Shown: in pieces, positions 9,523-18,256 of the stretch
How positions within the stretch are numbered: position 1 is the stretch's first letter
Layout of the letters: every line of letters begins with the position of its first letter
Source of the DNA: Coprobacter fastidiosus
GTDB taxonomy: Bacteria; Bacteroidota; Bacteroidia; Bacteroidales; Coprobacteraceae
Assembly: GCF_030296935.1 (NCBI RefSeq)
Contig: NZ_AP028032.1
Coordinates: 2,542,001-2,606,000, forward strand
DNA length: 64,000 bases
Direction of reading: 5' to 3'
Notes under the pieces: model-generated
The model's input: only the letters and a program-made list of their open reading frames with translations
What the model was told of the DNA's origin: nothing
Databases searched by the model: none
Made by a program: the position numbers and the translations under genes

Positions 9523-10115
9523 TGAATTATCTGGCACATATTTATCTTTCGGGCAGTTCTCCGCAAATTAGAGTAGGCGGCTTTATCGCAGATGCTGTTA
9601 AAGGAGGTATTCCGGAACATTATCCGTATAAGTTGAGATCAGGAATTCGTTTGCATCGTTTGATAGATAATTATACCGACCATCATCCGCTTGTACGGGA
9701 GATGGTCGCTCTTTTAAATCGGGAGTTCGGACGGTATGGCGGTATTCTTCCCGATCTTTTTTTCGATCATTATTTAGCAAGAGATTTTGAAAATTATTCC
9801 TCAGTTTCCTTGTCCTCTTTTTCCCGAAAATTTTATTTTGATTTAGTTTTGAATTATTCTTATTTGCCTGTTCGTATCCGTCGTTTTATGTGGCATTTTA
9901 TATTTACTAATCGATTGTGCTGTTATCGTACCGTAGAAGGATTGATGGAGTCTGTCGGAATTATGGTAGAGTATCGGGGTGTGCCTTTCGATATAAATAA
10001 ATTGCAACGATATTTTGTCGATAACTATGATTATTTTCAAGATTGTTTTTATTCTTTTTTTCCGGATGTGACGAATTATGCAGAGAGTATGAGACCGGAG
10101 GAGTGTAGTCGGTGA
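9522..10115 (+). CDS. Acyl-carrier-protein phosphodiesterase-like protein (AcpH/DUF479 family)
   Basis: The 197-residue protein begins [10 protein letters not shown] and carries the histidine/aspartate motifs of the AcpH family: HRLIDNYTDHHP (~45-57) and PDLFFDHYLARDF (~79-92), plus GGFIADAVKG near residue 20. E. coli AcpH removes phosphopantetheine from acyl carrier protein; the same activity here is inferred from family membership. The gene overlaps the purT stop by one base, so the two are cotranscribed, although the pathways are not obviously linked. A shared bidirectional hairpin separates it from the convergent mrp gene. Confidence 0.85.
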   Translation: MNYLAHIYLSGSSPQIRVGGFIADAVKGGIPEHYPYKLRSGIRLHRLIDNYTDHHPLVREMVALLNREFGRYGGILPDLFFDHYLARDFENYSSVSLSSFSRKFYFDLVLNYSYLPVRIRRFMWHFIFTNRLCCYRTVEGLMESVGIMVEYRGVPFDINKLQRYFVDNYDYFQDCFYSFFPDVTNYAESMRPEECSR

Positions 10116-10150
10116 AGATTTAGACAGGCTTTTAGAAGTATAAAAATGAA

Positions 10151-10188
10151 TTTCACCCTTTCTGTCTGTAAATCAGGAAAGGGTGAAA
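10151..10188. terminator. Bidirectional hairpin between acpH-like gene and mrp
   Basis: TTTCACCCTTTC and GAAAGGGTGAAA form a perfect 12-bp stem with a 14-base loop, between convergent genes. T-rich flanks are modest. Confidence 0.7.
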
Positions 10189-10217
10189 TCTATTGTTATA
10201 TAATATAAAACAGTCTC

Positions 10218-11336
10218 TTACGGTTTTACAGTTTTATGGGTCTCTACGATTTGAGTCGGTTTTTGTGTCTTGTTTCGAATATCGGTAGCTTCTACGACAG
10301 AACGAGCTAAATCGGCAAAAGCCATACCGGTAATCGAGTCGGGATCGAGAGCTACGGGTTTGCCGCTGTCTCCCCCCTCGCATATACTTTGTACGATCGG
10401 TATTTGTCCCAGTAGTGCGATATTTAGTTCTTCGGACAAACGTTTTCCTCCTTCTTTCCCGAAAAGATAATATTTGTTTTCCGGGAGTTCTGCCGGAGTA
10501 AACCATGCCATGTTTTCGACAAGTCCGAGTACTGGGACATTAACTTTCTCGTTTGTAAACATATCGATTCCTTTACGGGCATCGGCAAGTGCAACTTCTT
10601 GTGGTGTTGTTACTACGATTGCTCCGGTAATGGCAAGGGTTTGTACAATAGTCAGATGTATGTCGCTTGTACCAGGGGGTAAATCGAGAATAAAATAATC
10701 GAGTTCTCCCCAGTCGGCATCTGCAATTAATTGTTTGAGAGCATTGCTTGCCATTCCGCCTCGCCATACGATTGCGCTATCCTTATCTACAAAAAAACCG
10801 ATAGATAGTATTTTTATGCCGTATTTTTCAACCGGGAGAATCAAATCTCTACCACCTATTTGTTCTACGTATGGGCGTGCATCTTCTACATCGAACATTT
10901 TGGGAACGGATGGGCCGAATATATCGGCATCCAATAATCCGACTTTGTAGCCTTGTTGTGCTAAAGCTACGGCAAGGTTAGCCGCTACGGTCGATTTCCC
11001 TACACCTCCTTTACCTGATGATACGGCAATGACGTTCTTGACTTGTGGCAATAGCTTCCCCGGTTCGGGACGTTGGGCTTGTCGGGACTTGATGTTGATG
11101 TTTCCTTTTATATCGACATCTTCCCCGACATATGTGAGGATTGCTGTTTCTGCAGCTTTTACAACTGATTTTATGAATGGATCATTCGGTTTTTCGAAAA
11201 TAAGAGAAAAGCTCACTTTATTTCCGTCGATGCGGATATCGTCTTCTACCATACCGGCAGATACAAGGTCTTTTCCGTTTCCCGGATAGCGCACTTTACT
11301 TAGTGCGTCTGTAATAAGTTTAGGATATAATGCCAT
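10218..11336 (-). CDS. mrp: Mrp/ApbC-family P-loop ATPase, iron-sulfur cluster carrier-like
   Basis: The 372-residue protein has an N-terminal MIP18-like domain (~1-85: LITDALSKVRYPG, VSFSLIFEKP) and a ParA/MinD-type ATPase domain with the deviant Walker A GKGGVGKST (~109-117), Walker B ILDLPPGTSD, and the DADIFGPSVP motif. The family loads or carries Fe-S clusters in the cytosol. The CxxC pair that ligates a cluster in E. coli Mrp is missing: after VENMAWF the sequence is TPAELPENKYYLFG. This appears to be the form usual in Bacteroidetes, so the cluster function here is less certain. It lies 12 bases downstream of trmB and is cotranscribed with it. Confidence 0.9.
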   Translation of the reverse strand: MALYPKLITDALSKVRYPGNGKDLVSAGMVEDDIRIDGNKVSFSLIFEKPNDPFIKSVVKAAETAILTYVGEDVDIKGNINIKSRQAQRPEPGKLLPQVKNVIAVSSGKGGVGKSTVAANLAVALAQQGYKVGLLDADIFGPSVPKMFDVEDARPYVEQIGGRDLILPVEKYGIKILSIGFFVDKDSAIVWRGGMASNALKQLIADADWGELDYFILDLPPGTSDIHLTIVQTLAITGAIVVTTPQEVALADARKGIDMFTNEKVNVPVLGLVENMAWFTPAELPENKYYLFGKEGGKRLSEELNIALLGQIPIVQSICEGGDSGKPVALDPDSITGMAFADLARSVVEATDIRNKTQKPTQIVETHKTVKP

Positions 11337-11348
11337 AATAATTTGTAT

Positions 11349-12107
11349 TTATATTCCGCTTGAATTTGCACTTCGTTTACTGCGATTAAAACTCCGGTAA
11401 CTATCGAATTCTATTTCGACTTGGGGTTCGATGAGAACGGGTCTCGGTTCGCAGATAAATTGTATATATTTGATTGATAAACCTCTTTCGAGCCATTGTT
11501 GTTCGTAGAAGGTTTTTATTTCGAGTATCTCGTCGGTTATACCTGAATTGTAGAGGTCATCGGTCTGTATATTGACCGGATAATGATTTGCCTTGATCAT
11601 TTCACAAGTATAAGTGTACATGAAATTGCTGTCGCTTTTCAGGTGAATGATTCCGTTGGGTTTAAGTATTTGCCGGTATAGATCCATAAAACGGGTTGAA
11701 GTGAGTCTTTTCCGGACTTTTTTCATTTGGGGATCGGGAAATGTAATCCAGATCTCTGAAATTTCGTTTTCTGCGAAAAATTCTGTAATGAGCTCGATAT
11801 TTGTCCGGAGAAATGCAACGTTTGCGATACCGTTTTCCAAGGCGTCTTTAGCTCCTGTCCACATACGTGCCCCTTTTATATCGACTCCGATAAAATTTTT
11901 TTCAGGATACTTTCGGGCTAATCCTACGGCGTATTCTCCTTTTCCGCATCCCAATTCGAGAACGATAGGATTATTATTTTTGAAAAAATCGGAATTCCAT
12001 TTTCCTTTCATTTCGAATCCTTTTTCTCGTAATGTGGAGAAAGGGAATTGGAATACGTGGGAGAAAGAATTCATATCATCAAATTTTTGTAGTTTGTTTT
12101 TGCCCAT
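11349..12107 (-). CDS. trmB: tRNA (guanine-N7-)-methyltransferase
   Basis: The 252-residue Rossmann methyltransferase makes m7G46 in tRNA using S-adenosylmethionine. Motif I is [16 protein letters not shown] (~50-65), motif II is [12 protein letters not shown], and the family signature [16 protein letters not shown] sits at ~121-136, followed by [11 protein letters not shown]. The start ATG gives MGKNKLQKF. It is the first gene of a two-gene unit with mrp. The C-terminal ~25 residues are basic and polar and probably variable. Confidence 0.93.
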   Translation of the reverse strand: MGKNKLQKFDDMNSFSHVFQFPFSTLREKGFEMKGKWNSDFFKNNNPIVLELGCGKGEYAVGLARKYPEKNFIGVDIKGARMWTGAKDALENGIANVAFLRTNIELITEFFAENEISEIWITFPDPQMKKVRKRLTSTRFMDLYRQILKPNGIIHLKSDSNFMYTYTCEMIKANHYPVNIQTDDLYNSGITDEILEIKTFYEQQWLERGLSIKYIQFICEPRPVLIEPQVEIEFDSYRSFNRSKRSANSSGI

Positions 12108-12379
12108 AAACCTGTTCTTGATAAATATTAAAAACTTAGCGAAGATACGGATTTTTTGATAAATTATTAGAACGTTGAGTCTTGAAGTATGAATGAATAA
12201 TCGTAATATATGATATCTACTGAGTTAAGCTGATGCAACAACCTCATTTCAGCAGATATCGATACTTTTTTCTCCTCGTTCGCCTTTTTCTTTCAGATGT
12301 TGCCGTAGCCAGCCTGCTGTGGGATAGGTCTGGCTATCTATGTTTGCTACTCTGTCCATATCGGCATGACAGATTTCTT

Positions 12380-12449
12380 AAAAAAGAAATGGTTGCCTCC
12401 CGGCAACCAATCTTTGTTATTAACCTTAAATCTAAATACCATGAAAAAC
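12380..12449 (-). ncRNA. Candidate small RNA A (~70 nt, same family as the one at 15212)
   Basis: Read on the minus strand, a promoter (TTTG at 12487-12484, 21-base spacer, TATATTTG at 12462-12455) precedes TATCAGTTTTTCATGG..., then AGATTTAAGG..., then the hairpin GGTTGCC-GGGA-GGCAACC (12408-12391) and a run of six T. The copy at 15212-15277 has the same order and near-identical body, with a compensatory change in the stem (GC here, AU there). No open reading frame is conserved between the two. It may be a member of a known Bacteroidales noncoding motif such as Bacteroidales-1, which I cannot verify. Function unknown. Confidence 0.72.
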
Positions 12450-12454
12450 TGATA

Positions 12455-12487
12455 CAAATATAAGCTATAAAAGTTTTTTCTACCAAA
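12455..12487 (-). promoter_or_regulatory. Promoter of small RNA A
   Basis: TTTG, 21 bases, TATATTTG on the minus strand fits the Bacteroidota -33/-7 consensus. The AATTTGG sequence around the -33 box is shared with the promoter of small RNA B. Confidence 0.72.
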
Positions 12488-12561
12488 TTAATCCTTAATT
12501 TTCTGCTTTGTTTTAAATTTAATTAGTTAAAACTCGATATTTTATTAACAATTGTAATTTA

Positions 12562-13242
12562 TTACATACGGCTATCGAAACGAATGATGTTCTCGACAAT
12601 GAATAAATCCCGAATTTCTGATTTGTGAATTTCTATGTCATCGTATTCGGGATTGGCACTTCTGAGGATTACCATATCTCGATCGGTGTGTTTCCGTATA
12701 TATTTGACCATGCGATAGTCGTCTAGTAATACTACGTAAATTTGTCCCCAAAATATAAGGTTAGGATTTTTGACTTCTCTGATGGCTACCATATCTCCGT
12801 TGCAAATGACCGGTTGCATACTGTCTCCACTTACCCGGACGATACTATTTTCGTTATTTATGAACGGAACGTCTATCGACCCGATGAGGTTTTCTGTCGA
12901 GAATATGAGACTCCTTCCTATGGGGCCGGCAGTAACATCTATATCATATACTTTAGCTCCTCTTTGCCCATTGGTGTGTATGACATTTGTCGGTAAAGAT
13001 ATTGTTTGGCGGTGTGCAGCCATATAGTATTTTTCTCCTTCACCGGAATTGAGCCACTCTTTGGATATACCCAAACTGACAACAATTTTATTTAATAGGG
13101 AATCGCTAATGGGAAGTTTTCCATTTATATGTTTTGAAAAATTGGAGCGGTCTATTTTAATGCGGTCGGCAAATTCGTTTTGAGAAATATTCATTTCTTT
13201 GATTAATTCTCGAATGCGGGATATAAGTTCTTCTTGAGGCAT
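12562..13242 (-). CDS. XRE-type HTH plus S24 (LexA/CI-like) transcriptional repressor
   Basis: The 226-residue protein has an N-terminal helix-turn-helix (~5-62: NISQNEFADRIKIDRSNFSKHING) and a C-terminal S24 peptidase-like domain (~97-215). The catalytic serine is in SGDSMQP (S141) and the lysine in MVKYIRKH (K180); an Ala-Gly pair in DVTAGPIG (~105-106) sits where LexA-type proteins self-cleave. It therefore could be inactivated by RecA-stimulated autocleavage, like LexA or phage CI. No phage genes surround it, so a resident stress or mobile-element-type regulator is more likely than a prophage. Two dyad repeats upstream (13265-13304) are likely its operators, shared with the divergent small gene. 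Confidence 0.88.
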   Translation of the reverse strand: MPQEELISRIRELIKEMNISQNEFADRIKIDRSNFSKHINGKLPISDSLLNKIVVSLGISKEWLNSGEGEKYYMAAHRQTISLPTNVIHTNGQRGAKVYDIDVTAGPIGRSLIFSTENLIGSIDVPFINNENSIVRVSGDSMQPVICNGDMVAIREVKNPNLIFWGQIYVVLLDDYRMVKYIRKHTDRDMVILRSANPEYDDIEIHKSEIRDLFIVENIIRFDSRM

Positions 13243-13264
13243 AATAATTTTTTTAAGGGTATGA

Positions 13265-13304
13265 TTTTATAATTATAGCATAAATGTATGGTTTTATAAC
13301 TATA
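13265..13304. promoter_or_regulatory. Paired TTTTATAAnTATA elements, probable operators of the S24 repressor
   Basis: TTTTATAATTATA (13265-13277) and TTTTATAACTATA (13292-13304) are direct repeats 27 bases apart. The first contains the perfect palindrome TATAATTATA. They lie just upstream of the repressor start and overlap a possible plus-strand -7 box, TAATTTTG at 13303-13310. The position suggests autoregulation and control of the divergent gene. Confidence 0.5.
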
Positions 13305-13508
13305 ATTTTGTGGTGTCAAAGATAATGATAAGGATTATATATCACTATATGATTCTTGCTTTTATATGGTTTGTAAATGGTTAATTAACAATTAATAACG
13401 TGCTTATATCCTTTTCGGTCTTTTGTGTAATTTAGAGGTAATGGGTATGAAATTGGGGTAAAATAATGAGAAGATATGGGCGCAATAGAAAAAGGAGGTG
13501 TTGTAATT

Positions 13509-13802
13509 ATGAGAATAGATGCCGTACAATTAGCATTGTTATGTGCGAGCCATTTTATTATTTTTTTTTCTTATGATGATGTGTGTGGAGTACGGTATCG
13601 ATCTGATTATGATGTAGAGTTTAAGGGCAAGAATTTGTCTTTATGGTGTGAAGTAAAGTTTGATAAAATGAAGAGGAAACTTGTTCAATTCCGTTTTGAT
13701 GCTGATTTGAGATATGAAGACGGAGAGGTTGAGATTATTGGATCAGTCCGGGATGCTGCTCGAAAAGCAATTTGTTTTATTAATGAATATCTTACTGGAT
13801 AA
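13509..13802 (+). CDS. Small hypothetical protein divergent from the S24 repressor
   Basis: I do not recognise the family. The start at 13509 is chosen because an AAAGGAGG sequence lies ~9 bases upstream, which is unusual here since most genes in the window have no such site; an in-frame ATG at 13476 would add 11 residues. The 97-residue product (MRIDAVQLALL...) has a hydrophobic stretch IIFFS near residue 20, then alternating charged and aromatic residues (DVEFKGKNLSLWCEVKFDK, VQFRFDADLRYED) suggesting a small beta-sheet, and a C-terminal helix. No signal peptide or catalytic motif is clear. The shared upstream region suggests control by the S24 repressor. Confidence 0.6.
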   Translation: MRIDAVQLALLCASHFIIFFSYDDVCGVRYRSDYDVEFKGKNLSLWCEVKFDKMKRKLVQFRFDADLRYEDGEVEIIGSVRDAARKAICFINEYLTG

Positions 13803-13811
13803 TTTGGTTAT

Positions 13812-13843
13812 AAAAAAGGGCATCAAATTTGATGCCCTTTTTT
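13812..13843. terminator. Bidirectional terminator between small gene and gapA
   Basis: AAAAAAGGGCATCAAA and its exact reverse complement form a 32-base perfect palindrome with A and T runs on both sides, serving both convergent genes. Confidence 0.88.
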
Positions 13844-13862
13844 ATTGTATATCGTGAAATAC

Positions 13863-14888
<1,026 letters not shown>

Positions 14889-14901
14889 TTATTATAAAAT
14901 A

Positions 14902-14909
14902 CAAATTTA
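14902..14909 (-). promoter_or_regulatory. Candidate -7 box of gapA
   Basis: On the minus strand this reads TAAATTTG, matching TAnnTTTG, 35 bases before the gapA start. No exact -33 TTTG was found at 19-21 bases. Confidence 0.5.
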
Positions 14910-15175
14910 TTCTCTGTACGTGTCTTGTTTAGAAAACAAAGCACTTCATTTTTATTTGCGTTGCAAAGGTAAGCATTTTATTTATAAACAACGCATTTTC
15001 TGCTTAAAAATAAAGAAAAAATTCTTTATTAAAATTTTCAGATTAAAGCTTTTAGCTTATATCCTTCTATTTTGCTTTCTCCGGATTACAAAATGATCTT
15101 TTTGACTTGAAGTGTTAACTGATCGTCTTGTTTTGCGTAATAATAGTTAAAAATTAGCATTTTGCTTTTGATGAA

Positions 15176-15207
15176 TTTGGAGAATAAGAAATCTTCGGGT
15201 ATATTTG
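15176..15207 (+). promoter_or_regulatory. Promoter of small RNA B
   Basis: TTTG at 15176-15179, 20-base spacer, TATATTTG at 15200-15207. It matches the promoter of small RNA A in both boxes and in the AATTTGG context. Confidence 0.72.
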
Positions 15208-15211
15208 TATC

Positions 15212-15277
15212 AGTTTTTTCATGGTATTAGATTTAAGGTATTAAAGAATTGGTTGTCGGGAGACAACCCTTCTTTTT
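15212..15277 (+). ncRNA. Candidate small RNA B (~66 nt, same family as the one at 12380)
   Basis: After the promoter, the sequence runs TATCAGTTTTTTCATGG, TATTAGATTTAAGG, then a hairpin GGTTGTC-GGGA-GACAACC (15251-15268) and a T run. It is homologous to the minus-strand element at 12380-12449 over its full length. The tetraloop GGGA is unchanged while one stem base pair is swapped, which supports a conserved RNA structure rather than a DNA repeat alone. Ends are estimated from promoter and terminator positions. Confidence 0.72.
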
Positions 15278-15316
15278 AAAAATGTAAGCGAAGACTATTT
15301 TATATAAAACAATAAG

Positions 15317-15350
15317 CGCGTTGAGTGGTAATTATTCCTCAACGCGTTTT
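15317..15350 (+). terminator. Terminator-like hairpin downstream of small RNA B
   Basis: CGCGTTGAG and CTCAACGCG form a 9-bp stem with a 12-base loop, followed by TTTTCTTTT. It could be a back-up terminator for small RNA B or end an unrecognised short transcript. Confidence 0.6.
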
Positions 15351-15463
15351 CTTTTGTCAGAGATATTCGGGGTTTTATTTGGATTGTAATAGGAGCGATT
15401 TCCAAGAATTTTCAGTTTTGTAGAGTGATAGAATGGCTGATTTTCTGTGATCTGTAAAGATAA

Positions 15464-15509
15464 AAAACCGATCGATATAGGATTCAAAAGTCCTATATCG
15501 ATCGGTTTT
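15464..15509 (-). terminator. panB terminator
   Basis: A perfect 19-bp stem built on AAAACCGATCGATATAGGA with an 8-base loop lies 11 bases after the panB stop. The A/T ends would work in both directions. Confidence 0.85.
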
Positions 15510-15519
15510 AGACAAATTC

Positions 15520-16338
15520 TTAATATTGTTCTTTTTCGTTGGGGAAATCCCGTGTTTTCACATCATTAATATATGCTTGTACGGCTTCGGTTATTACTGT
15601 GTGTAGATCGGCATATCTGCGCAGAAATCTCGGCGAAAAGCCTTTGTTGATTCCCAACATATCGTGCATTACCAAGACTTGTCCGTCTGTGCCATTTCCT
15701 GCTCCGATACCGATTGTAGGAATACTTAGCTCGGTAGAGACACGTTCAGCCAATTTTGCGGGAATTTTTTCGAGGACGATAGAGAAGCATCCGATCTCTT
15801 CAAGTAGATGTGCATCTTTGATCAGTTTTTGGGCTTCTGCCTCTTCTTTGGCTCGGACGGTGTAAGTGCCGAATTTGTTAATGGATTGGGGAGTTAATCC
15901 TAAATGTCCCATAACGGGTATTCCTGCGCTTAATATTCTCTCGATAGATTCTCTTATTTCTTCTCCTCCTTCCATCTTTACACAATCAGCTCCGGTTTCT
16001 TTCATGATCCGAATTGCAGATGCGACTGCTTCTTTGGAATTACCTTGATAAGATCCGAAAGGCATATCTACGACAACGAGTGCCCGCTTGACTGCTTTTA
16101 CTACAGAAACTCCGTGATATATCATCTGATCTAATGTCATCGGTAAGGTGGTTATATTTCCTGCCATAACATTAGATGCGGAGTCTCCTACTAATATAAC
16201 ATCCATGCCGGCTTGGTCTATAAGGCTGGCCATAGAATAATCGTATGCTGTAAGCATAGATATTTTTTCTCCCCGTTGTTTCATTTCAGCTAAGCGACGG
16301 GTGGTTACTTTTCGTAAATCTTCAGTATAAGTTGACAT
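15520..16338 (-). CDS. panB: 3-methyl-2-oxobutanoate hydroxymethyltransferase
   Basis: The 272-residue enzyme catalyses the first step of pantothenate synthesis, adding a hydroxymethyl group from methylene-tetrahydrofolate to alpha-ketoisovalerate. Family motifs are [17 protein letters not shown] (~28-45), [14 protein letters not shown] (~49-62, metal-binding Asp), [13 protein letters not shown] (~120), [18 protein letters not shown] (~137-155), and [21 protein letters not shown] (~210-230). It stands alone, with its own terminator; a minus-strand TACCTTTG (16366-16373) upstream is a likely -7 box. No other pantothenate genes are nearby. Confidence 0.96.
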   Translation of the reverse strand: MSTYTEDLRKVTTRRLAEMKQRGEKISMLTAYDYSMASLIDQAGMDVILVGDSASNVMAGNITTLPMTLDQMIYHGVSVVKAVKRALVVVDMPFGSYQGNSKEAVASAIRIMKETGADCVKMEGGEEIRESIERILSAGIPVMGHLGLTPQSINKFGTYTVRAKEEAEAQKLIKDAHLLEEIGCFSIVLEKIPAKLAERVSTELSIPTIGIGAGNGTDGQVLVMHDMLGINKGFSPRFLRRYADLHTVITEAVQAYINDVKTRDFPNEKEQY

Positions 16339-16365
16339 GCTGCTCTTTTAATTATTATTTGGCGA

Positions 16366-16373
16366 CAAAGGTA
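16366..16373 (-). promoter_or_regulatory. Candidate -7 box of panB
   Basis: The minus strand reads TACCTTTG, 28 bases before the panB start. No exact -33 partner was seen. Confidence 0.5.
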
Positions 16374-16410
16374 AATCTTATTTTCGGGATTATGAGATCT
16401 GATGATAAAG

Positions 16411-16447
16411 AAATATCCGGTATTCAAAATTTGAATACCGGATATTT
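16411..16447 (-). terminator. Terminator of the TPR/YD-repeat gene
   Basis: AAATATCCGGTATTCAAA pairs with its reverse complement around a very short loop, 17 bases after the stop codon at 16464. Confidence 0.8.
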
Positions 16448-16463
16448 CTAAAATTTATTACTT

Positions 16464-18116
16464 TTATTTATAAGAATAATATTCTATATCACGTTGTATC
16501 ATCTCTTTTACTTTCCCGTCATTATATTGAGTTCGGGTTGTCCAGTTGCCTTGTGTGTCGTAGGTATATTCATACGTTATTTCGCTTGATTTTCCATTTG
16601 TATTTATACTGTCTTTGGATAAATCTCCCTTATCATTATATGTGTAGGTATGTACTGTTTTGAGCCTTCCATTGATATTTGTTTCATTTTGTTTTTTGTT
16701 GTTGCTAAAAGTTGCCGTTGTAGTATTCTTGGGCAGATTAGCTTTAAAAATTTTAGTTGAAACAAGGCTGTCGTTTGCGTTATAGGTATATTGTGTTTTT
16801 ATGCCACCTTTAACTCCTGTTACGAAATCTGTACGCTCTATTAATCGGTTATTTGCATCATATTTGAAAGTACTTTGTGTCGTTTCCCGCTTTTTAGTAT
16901 TGACGAAAGTGATTTTTTGTAATAATGAGCCTTTATAAATATATTTTTCATTTCCTTTTGCCGTTACAACAGAGCTTAATGTGTTGTCAGGGTGGTAATA
17001 GTACTGTTTTCCTTGTGTGCTCGACCCGGAAGTTTGTTCGTGAAGTGTTAGTTGCCCCAATTCGTTGTATGTATTTCTTATATTGCTTGTAGCGGTTTTT
17101 CCGTTTGTGTTTTTTGTTTCTACTTTTTCGAAAGTCGTTTTTACATAGCCTTTCAATCCTTCAGCTTCTGTATGAAATTGGGACTTGTTTATCAAGGCCA
17201 TTTTTTCATTCAACTTTTCTATATATGGAGAATTCGGGTGATCTGCTATAAATTTGTTGTAAGCATATAAGCTCATTCCGTTTATGAAATGGTTATAGTC
17301 GATATCTTCAATAATCTTGGTGATTTCATCTTTTTGGGGATGAGTCGGATATCTTTGTAAAAGATTTACGTATGCTTCTTTAGTGTTTTGCTCTGTTGCA
17401 TATTTGTATGCAAGTTGGTAAATCCGGTTTTGTGCTTCGGGGACAAGTTCCGATTGTGGGTATTGTTGTATAAACGCACTGTAAGCCTCTATTGTATTGT
17501 CTAATTTTGAGAATATTATTTTATCGGCGAGACGGGTAATCTCGGGAACTCTCTCAGATTCGGGATAATGAGTTAGAAAATATTTATAGCTATCTATATC
17601 TGCTTTTTCTATTGCGTTATTATATGCGATATCCTCTTGTAGCTGTTTGGCTTCTTGAAGATAAAAACATTCGTTGCAGGCTTCGATTGCCCGTGCAAAG
17701 GCAGCTTCTGTATTGTTTTTCTTTGCATCGTTGAGAATATTTTCTTCGATCTGTTTTTTAATTATAGCAAAAGATGTTTTGTGTTTGGTCAAAAATTTTT
17801 TGACATCTTTATCTTGTTGATGTGTAATTGTGGTGTTGAGTAAAGCATAAGCTCGATATGGATCATAACCTTTATATTCAGGTGTATTGAACAAAACGCA
17901 GTCGCAAATATCTACTAAAATCAGGTCGCTTTTACTGTCTGTCGTATATACTTTATTTCGTTTTTCTACTGCTTTGGAGATTTTTTTTTCTTGAAGCAAC
18001 TCGAATATTTTGTTCGCTTTTTGAGCATGAACCGTAAATGATGTTAGTAAGCATGTCGATATAAATAGACAAGAAAAAATTTTACTGTATGGTCGAAAAG
18101 TGATGAGCTGTTTCAT
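16464..18116 (-). CDS. Exported protein with TPR-like repeats and C-terminal YD (Rhs-like) repeats
   Basis: The start is the ATG at 18116; a TTG three codons earlier is less likely. A signal peptide (~1-32, ending VHAQ) is followed by ~300 helical residues with TPR-like repeats that resemble BamD/YbgF pairs: YKYFLTHYPESERVPE, YSAFIQQYPQSELVPE, YVNLLQRYPTHPQKDE and YNKFIADHPNSPYIE. Residues ~330-550 contain YD-type repeats (YNELGQLTLHEQT, YDANNRLIERTD, YNDKGDLSKDS, YDTQGNWTTRTQYNDGK), which form beta-hairpins. The combination suggests a periplasmic or envelope protein that binds partners through both modules; no enzyme motif is present. The protein is rich in Asn, Lys and Thr. A strong promoter lies upstream. 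Confidence 0.8.
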   Translation of the reverse strand: MKQLITFRPYSKIFSCLFISTCLLTSFTVHAQKANKIFELLQEKKISKAVEKRNKVYTTDSKSDLILVDICDCVLFNTPEYKGYDPYRAYALLNTTITHQQDKDVKKFLTKHKTSFAIIKKQIEENILNDAKKNNTEAAFARAIEACNECFYLQEAKQLQEDIAYNNAIEKADIDSYKYFLTHYPESERVPEITRLADKIIFSKLDNTIEAYSAFIQQYPQSELVPEAQNRIYQLAYKYATEQNTKEAYVNLLQRYPTHPQKDEITKIIEDIDYNHFINGMSLYAYNKFIADHPNSPYIEKLNEKMALINKSQFHTEAEGLKGYVKTTFEKVETKNTNGKTATSNIRNTYNELGQLTLHEQTSGSSTQGKQYYYHPDNTLSSVVTAKGNEKYIYKGSLLQKITFVNTKKRETTQSTFKYDANNRLIERTDFVTGVKGGIKTQYTYNANDSLVSTKIFKANLPKNTTTATFSNNKKQNETNINGRLKTVHTYTYNDKGDLSKDSINTNGKSSEITYEYTYDTQGNWTTRTQYNDGKVKEMIQRDIEYYSYK

Positions 18117-18181
18117 AATCTTCAATTATTATAATACGCATTAAATCAAGATTCCTTAATTTTTGTACTTTTTGGTAATTG

Positions 18182-18214
18182 CAAATATACTATTCTTGTA
18201 TCATAAGTTGCAAA
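18182..18214 (-). promoter_or_regulatory. Promoter of the TPR/YD-repeat gene
   Basis: On the minus strand, TTTG (18214-18211), a 21-base spacer and TATATTTG (18189-18182) match the Bacteroidota consensus in full, ~65 bases before the start codon. Confidence 0.7.
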
Positions 18215-18256
18215 TATCTTGCTCTTTTTTTGAGTTTTAAGCTGTATATATAAATT

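Larger units (their letters stand above)
12108..12561. other. Intergenic region with small RNA A and unexplained hairpins
   Basis: No coding gene is supported in these 454 bases. The right part contains the minus-strand small RNA annotated at 12380-12449. The left part has an imperfect 12-base inverted repeat (GATATCTACTGA at 12212-12223 against TCAGCAGATATC at 12249-12260) and a TAGCCAG/CTGGCTA stem (12306-12336), which may belong to another RNA or to control of the nearby genes. CGAAGATA at 12140-12147 could be a degenerate trmB -7 box on the minus strand. Confidence 0.45.

Noticed and set aside
9522-10115. Gene split or fusion between purT and the AcpH-like gene
   Set aside because: The TAATG overlap is a normal translational-coupling junction; both proteins are full length.
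12233-12463. Open frame of 76 codons on the plus strand upstream of trmB
   Set aside because: It runs through the small RNA on the opposite strand, its composition is unlike real genes in the window, and it has no plausible start signal.
13476-13511. Upstream start at 13476 for the small gene
   Set aside because: The AAAGGAGG sequence is at the right distance from 13509 and lies inside the longer version, so the shorter start is preferred.
12562-13802. Possible prophage or integrated element around the S24 repressor
   Set aside because: No integrase, portal, capsid, excisionase or attachment repeats are found, and housekeeping genes lie on both sides.
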